From JBFLVQ01 sp040758525 (GTDB lineage Bacteria > Acidobacteriota > Blastocatellia > Chloracidobacteriales > JADJPF01): a stretch of 8,587 bases of DNA. The notes beneath the pieces were generated by a model. The model saw only the letters and a program-made list of their open reading frames with translations. It made no database searches and had not been told where the DNA came from. The translations under genes were made by a program, and so were the position numbers. Where the stretch lies: contig JBFLVQ010000418.1 of NCBI GenBank assembly GCA_040758525.1, positions 1 to 8,587 on the forward strand, in the 5' to 3' direction. This document shows positions 1-6,814 of this stretch, one piece after another (position 1 is the stretch's first letter; each line of letters starts with the position of its first letter).

Positions 1-1
1 T

Positions 2-2182
2 TCAGAAATTAGAGGCAAGCGTAATCTCCCTGAAGTTGATCAAGTAGCTCAACTGCAAGAAGGACAAGCAGAACCAAAACCAGCGGAACAACCGCCGGTT
101 GCTCCTATACCAGCAATGGAAGCGAATAATGGAGCAATGCGCCGCTGGGAGAATGATGAGCGTGGCAATCAAATAAAAGCACAGATTAATAATAAATTAG
201 ATTTTAATCCCGGTAGCTTAATAGCAGGTGGAAGCAGTGGCATGCGTTCGGCGGTTGAACAGCAAGCAATGTCAAATTGGAGGAAGCTAGGACTCGATAC
301 CGAGATTATGCGTATTTTGGATCGTCCCCAGCTTACTCCTGCACAGCGTCAAGATCTTGCCGAGACATTTGCTAAACTTGGCCGAGCGATTACCGATAAG
401 CAGGTAGCAGTAGATGTTAGCAAAGCTTTTGAGAAGGCAGTTAAGGAACTGAATGTATATGATCTAACCAGAGCAGATCAAGCTGGTAACTTTAGAGGAA
501 CAGCAGCAATGCTCAAACGTGCAGCAGAAGTGTTAGATCGTGGCAATCTTGCTCCTGGTACTAAACTGGTCTTTGATACAAAAGCTGGTAATAACAATAT
601 CACTAAAGCCGGCTTGCCTAAGCCTGGCGTAGCAGACCTAGACGCAGATCTATATTATAAAACCAATGATGGTGTATTACGGCTAGATAGTGTTAAGGCG
701 AGACCTAATACATTAACTTCCGATCTGGAAAAGAGCATTAGTGGTAAGAAGCAGCAGTTTGCCCGTTATGAAAACTGGCTCAATCCTAGCACTCCAGATG
801 GTATGAACCGTTCTGCTATGGTCTATGTTGATGAGACTGGACCAAAATTTAACGAGATCCTTAAACAGCCCAGGATTGATGAAATAGCCAACCGTCTGAG
901 TGGAGGAGATCCCAATGCTAAAGTATTACAGGTTGGCGATCGAGTTTTTAGTGTTAATGACTTGAATAAATTAAATAGCGATCTTTTAAGTGTAAGCGAT
1001 CAGTTGGCACGTGAGCAGCTCAAGAAATCTGGTGTTACTAGTCCTACTCCTCAGCAGGTTGCAGATGCTCAAGGTCAGATAATTAAAGATCGCTTTGGTA
1101 CAATAGACGACACATTAAAGACATTAAAGACGAATGGTCGTGGTGAGTATGGTACAGTTGCGCCTAGAACCAGTGAGACAATGCGTAGTGCGCGCCAAGG
1201 CGGAATTATCGGTGGTGGTATAGGGTTCGCAACTAGTACCTATCAAGCACTACAAGATGGCAAGCTGACTGGCAGCGAGATCGCCAATATTGCTGGTCAA
1301 ACTGCAATAGGTGCTGGTAGTGGGGCTTTAGGTGGAGTGGTTGAACAGACCTCAGCAAGATTTATCGATCGTGTTGCTGGTAATAGCGTTCAACGCGCAA
1401 CCACATCAGTAGCAGGTCGTGTTGTCAGTTCAGAAGTAGCAAGCGGCACAGGTACAGCATTACGCAGTGTTGCTGGTAGGGTTGGAGGTGCAGGAGTAGC
1501 AGGCGCCGTTATCAATGCTGGTTTTGCTACCTTTGATCAGATTGGCGCCTATCAACGTGGTGAAGTAACCGCTTCTCAAGCTATCGGTAATGTAGCAGGA
1601 GAGGCTACAGTTGGTCTAGGAGCAGGACTAGCAGGCGCAGCCGCCGGAGCAGCAATAGGTAGTATCATCCCAGGCGCTGGAACTGTTGTTGGTGGAGTAA
1701 TTGGATTTGGTGTTGGAGTAGTAGCTGGATATCTGGCAGATAAAGGATTGCGCGGGCTTGGTGTTGATAAGATGATTGCTAAAGGCGTTACTGCTGCCAT
1801 TGATAAAGGTACAGAAATCGCGAAGGGTATCGCAAATACTGCCTCTGCAGTTGTAGATGCAGGCAAACAGAAGGTAGCCAGTGCCGTCAAGAGTGTAGTA
1901 TCAACCGGGCGTAATATCGCGAATTCGGTTAGCCAAGGCGCCAAGGCTGCCAAGGCATTTGTATCACAGAAAGTAGATGCAGTTAAGACACAAGTAAGCC
2001 AAGCCACACAGGCAGCCGCACAGTTTGTGTCACAAAAGGTTGATCAGGTAAAACAGACTGTAAGTAATGTAGCCAGCTCGGCTGTGAGCACTGTGCAGTC
2101 GGTAGCTTCAAAGGCTACCAATGCTGTTAGCAATGCTGTAGGTGGAGCAGTTAGCTCGCTGAAGTCTGTGTTTAGCTGGTAA
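2..2182 (+). CDS. Polymorphic-toxin-like effector, 5'-partial: nuclease-like core and glycine-zipper/helical tail
   Basis: The frame is open to the left edge, so the real start is outside; 726 residues are visible. The first in-frame ATG (116) is preceded by 38 in-frame codons, including a P/E/Q-rich linker (PKPAEQPPVAPIP), and is not taken as the start. Numbering from that ATG: residues 150-250 resemble restriction-fold toxin nucleases, with an acidic strand around D174/D176/D178, a second strand LDSVK (191-194), and QQFARYENWL (213-222), which fits the Q-x(n)-Y-x-x-W helix of such domains. Residues 361-410 and 496-540 are glycine-zipper hydrophobic segments. Residues 565-688 are Ala/Ser/Val/Lys/Gln-rich amphipathic helix. 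The position usually expected to be Glu before V-K is Ser192, so catalysis is uncertain. A DUF1795 chaperone-family gene lies two genes downstream, which supports a secreted-effector role (T6SS or a related contractile system). That role is inferred. A structural or tape-measure-like protein is the main alternative. Confidence 0.72.
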   Translation, partial: SEIRGKRNLPEVDQVAQLQEGQAEPKPAEQPPVAPIPAMEANNGAMRRWENDERGNQIKAQINNKLDFNPGSLIAGGSSGMRSAVEQQAMSNWRKLGLDTEIMRILDRPQLTPAQRQDLAETFAKLGRAITDKQVAVDVSKAFEKAVKELNVYDLTRADQAGNFRGTAAMLKRAAEVLDRGNLAPGTKLVFDTKAGNNNITKAGLPKPGVADLDADLYYKTNDGVLRLDSVKARPNTLTSDLEKSISGKKQQFARYENWLNPSTPDGMNRSAMVYVDETGPKFNEILKQPRIDEIANRLSGGDPNAKVLQVGDRVFSVNDLNKLNSDLLSVSDQLAREQLKKSGVTSPTPQQVADAQGQIIKDRFGTIDDTLKTLKTNGRGEYGTVAPRTSETMRSARQGGIIGGGIGFATSTYQALQDGKLTGSEIANIAGQTAIGAGSGALGGVVEQTSARFIDRVAGNSVQRATTSVAGRVVSSEVASGTGTALRSVAGRVGGAGVAGAVINAGFATFDQIGAYQRGEVTASQAIGNVAGEATVGLGAGLAGAAAGAAIGSIIPGAGTVVGGVIGFGVGVVAGYLADKGLRGLGVDKMIAKGVTAAIDKGTEIAKGIANTASAVVDAGKQKVASAVKSVVSTGRNIANSVSQGAKAAKAFVSQKVDAVKTQVSQATQAAAQFVSQKVDQVKQTVSNVASSAVSTVQSVASKATNAVSNAVGGAVSSLKSVFSW
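1955..2086 (+). repeat. Two 66-bp (22-residue) tandem units in the toxin tail
   Basis: Two adjacent 22-residue units inside the effector share the pattern A/Q-F-V-S-Q-K-V-D-x-V-K-x-x-V-S, beginning at 1955 and 2021. Twenty-two residues equal two 11-residue turns, the periodicity of apolipoprotein- or LEA-like amphipathic helices. The flanking sequence on both sides has the same Ala/Val/Ser/Lys character in weaker form. The DNA copies differ at many third positions, so the duplication is old. A membrane-surface or coiled role for the tail is inference. Confidence 0.7.
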
Positions 2183-2225
2183 CGGGCAGAACCTTAATAC
2201 TATTCTCTGACAAATTGAGCTTGCC

Positions 2226-2255
2226 TGAGGCGTACTGGAAATCAAGTACGCCTCA
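2226..2255 (+). terminator. Hairpin between the toxin-like gene and the 201-aa gene
   Basis: A perfect 11-bp stem (TGAGGCGTACT paired with AGTACGCCTCA) encloses an 8-nt loop (GGAAATCA). It starts 44 bp after the toxin stop codon and is followed by T-rich TTAGTTTTC. It looks like an intrinsic terminator or attenuator. The next gene begins only 42 bp further on, so it may reduce rather than abolish read-through. The T-tract is imperfect. Confidence 0.65.
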
Positions 2256-2297
2256 TTAGTTTTCACACTGCTTTTAATCATTAAAGGAGAGTTAAAT

Positions 2298-2903
2298 ATG
2301 GCTGACCCAGAGATCACGGTAGACTCTTTAATCGTATATCGAAAAGATCTTGACCGTGAACTGGCAAAACTCGATTCATTGAATCCAGCAGACAGACAGA
2401 TCGTAGTAGCAGCGATAGAAAAACTGGTCACAGATTTTATGTTAAACCTTAATGATATTCCCCTTACTGAGGGTGACCTGGTCGTCTATCCTCCAGAAAC
2501 TATTATATTCGGCATGGGAGATGATTTTATTGGCAATATGATGGATCTATTTGCTAATCGCATGCCTGGATTAGCACAAAAGCCTAGTGATGAAGAGCTA
2601 ACAGCATTAATAGAGCAGCATATCACAAAAACAACCGATCCAGCACAACGTGACCGCTTCTATCGATGTTGGGCTGCCTCACAAGCTGATACAACAATCT
2701 TAGGATTGTTACAATTCCTTAAATATAAGTTACCCGGTCCACCATATACTGCTCCTCAACCACTCAAAGTATCTATCAAGAGTGAGCGACAGCGATTGCA
2801 GAAATTACTAAAACATAGATTACCATTACGTATCCGCAATGAGTTTAAGAATGCGGTTGATTTTCTAGGCCGGTATATGTCAGCAGCTAAGGCGTCGAGT
2901 TAA
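2298..2903 (+). CDS. Hypothetical 201-aa protein between toxin-like and DUF1795 genes
   Basis: I do not recognise this protein. ATG 2298 is preceded by AAAGGAGAG with 8 bp between GGAG and the start, a strong ribosome-binding site that fixes the start. There is no signal peptide or membrane segment. The N-terminal half is acidic and probably helical (residues 10-55), followed by a hydrophobic, glycine-containing stretch with paired Asp (GMGDD, about 72-76). The last 50 residues are strongly basic (for example SERQRLQKLLKHRLPLRIR), giving a marked charge asymmetry. It sits 115 bp after the effector and about 100 bp before a chaperone-family gene. Context suggests a cognate immunity protein or a loading adaptor, but nothing in the sequence itself shows this. 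Confidence 0.85.
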   Translation: MADPEITVDSLIVYRKDLDRELAKLDSLNPADRQIVVAAIEKLVTDFMLNLNDIPLTEGDLVVYPPETIIFGMGDDFIGNMMDLFANRMPGLAQKPSDEELTALIEQHITKTTDPAQRDRFYRCWAASQADTTILGLLQFLKYKLPGPPYTAPQPLKVSIKSERQRLQKLLKHRLPLRIRNEFKNAVDFLGRYMSAAKASS

Positions 2904-3007
2904 AATAACTATCTAAGCTGGTAACCACTAGAAATAAGTATTATCATCTTGTTTAGAGTTTTCACAGCAGCAGAGAATTAATTAACCTAAGATAATTGGT
3001 AAATATC

Positions 3008-3448
3008 ATGAAGATGATTGCTAATGGTTTTATTACAGATTTGCCGCAAGGATGGGAAGATCGTTCAATGATTACATTGGTAGGACCAACTGGTAGTAGT
3101 GGTTTTGCTGCTAATGTTGTTGTTACTCGCGAACATATTACCGCTCCCACCAATATAGAAGATTATGCTAAAGAACAAGGTGAGGCAATGGCAGCAGAGA
3201 TCCCTGGAGTAGAAGTATTGGATGAGCGTGCTATTACACTGCATGGTGCCCCAGCCTTTCAGCGGTTGCAGCGATTTGTTCTGGAAGGTCAACATATACA
3301 GCAGGCGCAGACCTTCGTGCTTGGTGAAGGGGGAATTTTTGTTATTACCTGCTCAGCATCAGTGGTAGATTTTGATAAGAATATCTTGGCTTTTCGGCAT
3401 ATTGTCGAGACATTCCGTCTCTTCAAGCCAGAGGCTGTAGCAATCTAA
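3008..3448 (+). CDS. DcrB/DUF1795-family protein (Eag-type effector chaperone candidate)
   Basis: The protein is 146 aa from ATG 3008, close to the usual 140-150 aa of the DUF1795/DcrB family. Seen in sequence: an N-terminal LPQGWEDRS motif (family pattern 'lP.gW.D.S'), then NVVVTRE, a helical segment with EDYAKEQGEAM, a PGVEVLDE strand, the paired-strand region GAPAFQRLQRFVLEGQHIQQAQTF, and the closing helix FRHIVETFRLF. Members of this family include Eag chaperones, which bind hydrophobic segments of T6SS effectors and keep them soluble for loading. The upstream effector has such glycine-zipper segments, so it is the obvious client; this is inference. No signal peptide or lipobox is seen, in contrast to lipoprotein DcrB. 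The start is uncertain: TTG 2996 and ATG 3014 are in frame and none has a clear Shine-Dalgarno sequence. Confidence 0.85.
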   Translation: MKMIANGFITDLPQGWEDRSMITLVGPTGSSGFAANVVVTREHITAPTNIEDYAKEQGEAMAAEIPGVEVLDERAITLHGAPAFQRLQRFVLEGQHIQQAQTFVLGEGGIFVITCSASVVDFDKNILAFRHIVETFRLFKPEAVAI

Positions 3449-3453
3449 GTAGT

Positions 3454-3479
3454 GAGGTAGGGCATAATAACCCTACCTC
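3454..3479. terminator. Hairpin between convergent genes
   Basis: A perfect 9-bp stem (GAGGTAGGG paired with CCCTACCTC) with an 8-nt loop (CATAATAA) lies in the 43-bp gap between the stop codons of the converging DUF1795 and DUF4394 genes. It is placed to serve as a bidirectional terminator. Neither strand has a proper T-tract after the stem (TAAAAATAG on the + strand), so Rho-independent function is not certain. Confidence 0.55.
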
Positions 3480-3491
3480 TAAAAATAGTTC

Positions 3492-6400
3492 CTACCTAGT
3501 GAAAGGTACTGTTGTAACACCGCCATTACTATTGCGGAAAACGAACATTACGGCTTTACCTTTGGGAATCGCCTGATTGATCTTCATTCCATTGGCGAGC
3601 TTGCCTTTCTGGATTAGCTTACCAGTAGAATTAAGCTTGGCTGCTTGAGCAAAGGCTACACCATCTACAGTTATCGTTGTCCCCATAAAGCCAGTGCCTG
3701 TTACCGTGATCTTCTTGTTGCTAACCTTAATGCCAGAAGCAACAACCATTGGGCCGGGCAGGTTGACAACCGTGGCTACTGTCGAAGTGGGTACGTCAAA
3801 TCTCACACCTGTGGGATCTGGAGTATCGCTTTTAACATTTGCCATTAATGTCACGGTATCACCATTGGTAGTACCAGTGGCTCTTACCGCTAACAGGAAG
3901 TTAACCATAGATCCTGCATTCAGGGTTGCTCCTGTACAACTGATCTGTCCTGTCGCACCCACGGCTGGGGTAGTACAATTAAAACCAACTGGCGCCATGA
4001 TCGACTGGAAAGTCGTGTTGGCGGGTACAGAAGTCGAGAGCACAACATTAGCTAAGTCTGCACTGATATTTGCATTGGTTAGCGTAATGGTGTAGTTAAT
4101 GTTGTTGCCAGCAATTACTGGAGTGGCAGGGCCAAAGGCAACAAGCGATAAAGCCACATTGTTAACAACTGCGATATCCCGCAGTAGTAAGGGTGCCATA
4201 CCGCCAATAGGCATTGTTCCAACTTGTGTTACTGCGCCGGTGCTAAGATTGACAGTATAGAAACGGGAAGAGGTCTCACCGCTAAGCTGCAAAGCTGCAT
4301 AAGCGATATTGGTCGATTCAGAGATATCGAAGCCAACGACATCTGTGGTATCTACTCCTAATCTTCCTACAGTGAAAAGCATACCAGTATTAGGCGAAAC
4401 TGGCGCACTATTGAGTGAGCCTTGGGTTACCAGTATGTCTAAACGGGAATCGATGTTGTATAGGGTGGTAAGAGGTGTGCCAGCAAAGCTATTAGTATAA
4501 GCAGAAGCAACAGCATTGGGCCCTGCGCCAGCATTGGGATCACCCATAGCAAAAGCCAGTGTGCCATCAACACCTGCTACTGCGCCATTGTTTGGATTGA
4601 GACGTAGGTCTTGAGCCGAATTGCTGACTACACGAATACGGTCTGGTTGAGGATTAAAATCGAAGCCAAATTCCATACCTGCTAAGGCTGGATTGATCGG
4701 TGCTGAGCCTACCTGTTGAGCCATTCCAGAGACTGGATTGATTAAGTAGACGCGGCCTGTTGAGCCAAGGCCAAATAACAGACCGGTAGCAGGACGAAAA
4801 TCGATACCAACAAGAGTTTCAGCCATTTGCAATCCAGTAATGGCGGTATTTCTAATAATCGCACTAGGGAAACGTGGGTTGAATACCACTAAGCGACCAT
4901 CGGTAGTAAGACCAAGGACCTGCTCTGTTCGCAATACCACAGCAAGGCTACGAAGCTGTCCCATTGCGCCAATTGCGCCAACCTGAGTAGCTGCGCCAGT
5001 GGCTAGGTTAATTCTGAACAGTCGCGAGTTAGTCTCTCCTGACAATGTAAAAGCTGCATAAGCGACACCACTAACGTCAGAAATATCAAAGGCAACAACA
5101 TCTGTGACATTAACGCCCAAAGCTCCTACAGTAAAGAGTTGGCCGGTGTTTGGTGATGTTGGAGTGCTATTGACTGAACCTTGGGTTACTAAAATATCAA
5201 GGGTAGAGTCGATATTATAAAGGGTGGTGCCAGTAGCACTGGTGCCAGCAACGTTGTTGCTATATGCAGAAGCAACCATATTAGGGGTTTTACCAACATT
5301 GGCATCACCAGTGGCAAAGTCGAGTTTGGTATCGGTACCGGCAAGGGTGCCGTCATTGGGATTAAGGCGTAGATTTTGACCCATATTGCTGACTAGGCGA
5401 ATACGATCGGGAGCAGGATTAAAATCAACACCAAACTCTGTGCCAGTAAGCATGAAATTTGCTGTGCCAATACGAGTAGCTACTCCAGTAATAGGGCTAA
5501 TGGTATAGATCTGATTGGAACTACCAATAGCAAATAACTGTCCTGTGGCAGGGCGAAAATCGACGCCTGTTAGCGTTTCGCCAGATGATAAACCGGTTAT
5601 CGGTATTGAGCGTAGTATTGTTCCTGGGGCAGTGCTGTTAAATACCACAATAGTATTATTAGTAGTAACACCAATAAGGATTTCACCTTTAATGCCGATA
5701 GTAATGTCACGAACCTGATCCATTCCACCTATGTTGCCTACTAATGTGGCCGCGCCGGTGGCTAGATTAATGGTATAGAATTTCGGTGTGGTTTCGCCCA
5801 TAAGCGTGAACACTGCGAAAGCGGTACCGCTAACATCGGAAATATCGAGTCCAGCAACATCTGTGACATTAACGCCCAAAGCTCCTACAGTAAAGAGTTG
5901 GCCAGTGTTGGGTGATGTTGGAGTGCTATTGACTGAACCTTGGGTTACTAAAATATCAAGGTTAGAGTCAACATTATAAAGGGTTGTTGAAGTTGCGCTA
6001 ATACCAGCAAAATTGTTGGTATAAGCAGAAGCAACAACATTGGGCATTCTGCCATTATTGGGATCGCCAGTAGCATAGGCAAGCACGCCATCAGTACCAC
6101 TAAGGGTACCATCGGCTGGATTTAGGCGCAAATCCTGACCCATATTGCTGACTAGGCGAATACGATCGGGAGCAGGATTAAAATCGATACCAATCTCCGT
6201 ACCACTAAGCATAAAGCTGGTCATGCCTACTGGAGTAACTGCGCCTGTTGTAGTATCTATTATCAAAATACGATTCATACTGCTAACTCCATAGAGTTGA
6301 CGATTAGCAGGACGAAAATCGATTCCAACAACAGATTCTCCTGTCATCAAACCAGTAATTGCAATTGAACTAGTAATTGTTCCAGGTGTTAGGCTATTGA

Positions 6401-6536
6401 AAGTCAATATCCGATTGTTGGTAGTAAGGGCAAAGATGGTTTCTCTATTCACTCTGCCAAACTGTCCCAAGGCTGGAACAGCGCAGAACAGGAACAGAAA
6501 AACAAGACTACAAGTAATCTGTTGAACTCTCCTCAT
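3492..6536 (-). CDS. Secreted triple-DUF4394 protein with DUF11-like and TIG-like C-terminal domains
   Basis: The protein is 1014 aa. The ATG at 6536 is preceded by GGAGA with 9 bp spacing, supporting this start. Residues 1-24 form a Sec signal peptide (MRR.., a hydrophobic core LVFLFLF, cleavage probably after PALG). Three DUF4394 units follow at about 34-282, 286-534 and 540-790, each spaced 253 residues. Each carries the motifs TGxxxxExxxGxDFRPA, DFNPxPDRIRxVSN, DLRLNP, VASAY, TLYNxDxxLDILVTQGS, SPNTGxLFTVGxLGV and FDIS. Residues 793-912 resemble a DUF11 domain (ANTTFQSIMAP, the paired cysteines of FNCTTPAVGATGQISC). Residues 929-1014 resemble a TIG/IPT fold (ITVTGTGFMGTTITVDG) ending PFTR. 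The molecular role of DUF4394 is unknown; repeated GxDFxP and L-x-x-I units suggest beta-propeller-like blades. No LPXTG motif or transmembrane anchor is seen, so it is exported to the periplasm, cell surface or medium. Confidence 0.93.
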   Translation of the reverse strand: MRRVQQITCSLVFLFLFCAVPALGQFGRVNRETIFALTTNNRILTFNSLTPGTITSSIAITGLMTGESVVGIDFRPANRQLYGVSSMNRILIIDTTTGAVTPVGMTSFMLSGTEIGIDFNPAPDRIRLVSNMGQDLRLNPADGTLSGTDGVLAYATGDPNNGRMPNVVASAYTNNFAGISATSTTLYNVDSNLDILVTQGSVNSTPTSPNTGQLFTVGALGVNVTDVAGLDISDVSGTAFAVFTLMGETTPKFYTINLATGAATLVGNIGGMDQVRDITIGIKGEILIGVTTNNTIVVFNSTAPGTILRSIPITGLSSGETLTGVDFRPATGQLFAIGSSNQIYTISPITGVATRIGTANFMLTGTEFGVDFNPAPDRIRLVSNMGQNLRLNPNDGTLAGTDTKLDFATGDANVGKTPNMVASAYSNNVAGTSATGTTLYNIDSTLDILVTQGSVNSTPTSPNTGQLFTVGALGVNVTDVVAFDISDVSGVAYAAFTLSGETNSRLFRINLATGAATQVGAIGAMGQLRSLAVVLRTEQVLGLTTDGRLVVFNPRFPSAIIRNTAITGLQMAETLVGIDFRPATGLLFGLGSTGRVYLINPVSGMAQQVGSAPINPALAGMEFGFDFNPQPDRIRVVSNSAQDLRLNPNNGAVAGVDGTLAFAMGDPNAGAGPNAVASAYTNSFAGTPLTTLYNIDSRLDILVTQGSLNSAPVSPNTGMLFTVGRLGVDTTDVVGFDISESTNIAYAALQLSGETSSRFYTVNLSTGAVTQVGTMPIGGMAPLLLRDIAVVNNVALSLVAFGPATPVIAGNNINYTITLTNANISADLANVVLSTSVPANTTFQSIMAPVGFNCTTPAVGATGQISCTGATLNAGSMVNFLLAVRATGTTNGDTVTLMANVKSDTPDPTGVRFDVPTSTVATVVNLPGPMVVASGIKVSNKKITVTGTGFMGTTITVDGVAFAQAAKLNSTGKLIQKGKLANGMKINQAIPKGKAVMFVFRNSNGGVTTVPFTR
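4167..6437 (-). repeat. Three tandem 759-bp DUF4394-coding units
   Basis: The units cover about 5691-6437, 4935-5681 and 4167-4919, with corresponding positions offset by exactly 759 bp. Units 1 and 2 are the closest pair. The 115-bp stretches 5855-5969 and 5096-5210 differ at only three positions, and 6136-6185 is identical to 5377-5426 over 50 bp. The third unit (nearest the gene's 3' end) is clearly more diverged at the same places, for example 4615-4665. This indicates at least two duplication or homogenisation events. Confidence 0.88.
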
Positions 6537-6661
6537 TACACTCTATCTCCTGTCAAAATGTGATGGTTTTCTGTTACCTCAAACTTTAAGAAATATTTTT
6601 GAGAACTTTTGACTAATGGAACTTGACTTAACACTAAGTCGAGTAAAAAACTGAGAAAAAA

Positions 6662-6677
6662 CATTGTGGCCACAGTG
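6662..6677. promoter_or_regulatory. Operator-like 16-bp palindrome
   Basis: CATTGTGGCCACAGTG is a 16-bp palindrome with a perfect 10-bp core (TGTGGCCACA) and a single mismatched pair outside the core. It lies about 125 bp upstream of the DUF4394 gene on its coding strand and directly ahead of the small + strand ORF. It may bind a dimeric regulator. No protein is assigned, and short palindromes can arise by chance. Confidence 0.35.
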
Positions 6678-6748
6678 AAAGGAGCTTATTTAATGAAGTC
6701 AAATAGTAGGTTTGGGAATTTTACCCATATAAACACTAAAGCTCCTTT
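6678..6748. repeat. 10-bp inverted repeat flanking a short spacer
   Basis: AAAGGAGCTT at 6678-6687 is the exact reverse complement of AAGCTCCTTT at 6739-6748, with 51 bp between them. The left arm holds the GGAG ribosome-binding sequence of the 28-codon ORF, so pairing would hide it. No flanking target-site duplication is visible, so a transposon origin is not supported. Confidence 0.5.
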
Positions 6749-6779
6749 AATAAATTCTTATGATAACAGGCATATCTAA
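6693..6779 (+). CDS. Candidate 28-aa small ORF
   Basis: ATG 6693 follows AAAGGAG with 8 bp between GGAG and the start, an ideal ribosome-binding arrangement. The frame runs 28 codons to TAA at 6777. The peptide (MKSNSRFGNFTHIN...) is polar, rich in Asn and Ser, with no membrane segment. The ribosome-binding arm can pair with a sequence inside the ORF (6739-6748), which would suit translational control. Evidence for expression is lacking, and one good ribosome-binding site in AT-rich DNA may be fortuitous. Confidence 0.25.
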   Translation: MKSNSRFGNFTHINTKAPLINSYDNRHI

Positions 6780-6814
6780 CCTTGACCGATCACAACTTCC
6801 GGGATCAGTTGCTG

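Noticed and set aside
116..118. ATG as the true start of the effector
   Set aside because: The frame is open from position 2 with a proline-rich linker of interdomain type, and no ribosome-binding sequence precedes this ATG.
1576..2007. 143-codon open frame on the - strand inside the effector gene
   Set aside because: Its Ala/Pro/Thr-rich translation is the antisense shadow of the Gly/Ala/Val-rich + strand coding sequence, and the + frame is continuous and domain-bearing.
3694..4095. 133-codon open frame on the + strand
   Set aside because: It lies wholly antisense to the DUF11/TIG-like coding region, has no domain, and is best explained as a shadow.
4167..6437. CRISPR-like or mobile-element origin for the 759-bp repeats
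   Set aside because: The repeats are long, in frame and encode a protein domain; there are no spacers, terminal inverted repeats or transposase.
6551..6556. TTGACA on the - strand as a -35 promoter box
   Set aside because: It abuts the GGAGA ribosome-binding site of the DUF4394 gene, so transcription starting downstream would lose the start codon.
6726..6748. - strand ORF from the mirrored AAAGGAG sequence
   Set aside because: The ATG at 6728 is followed by a stop after nine codons and the spacing from GGAG is long; not a credible gene.
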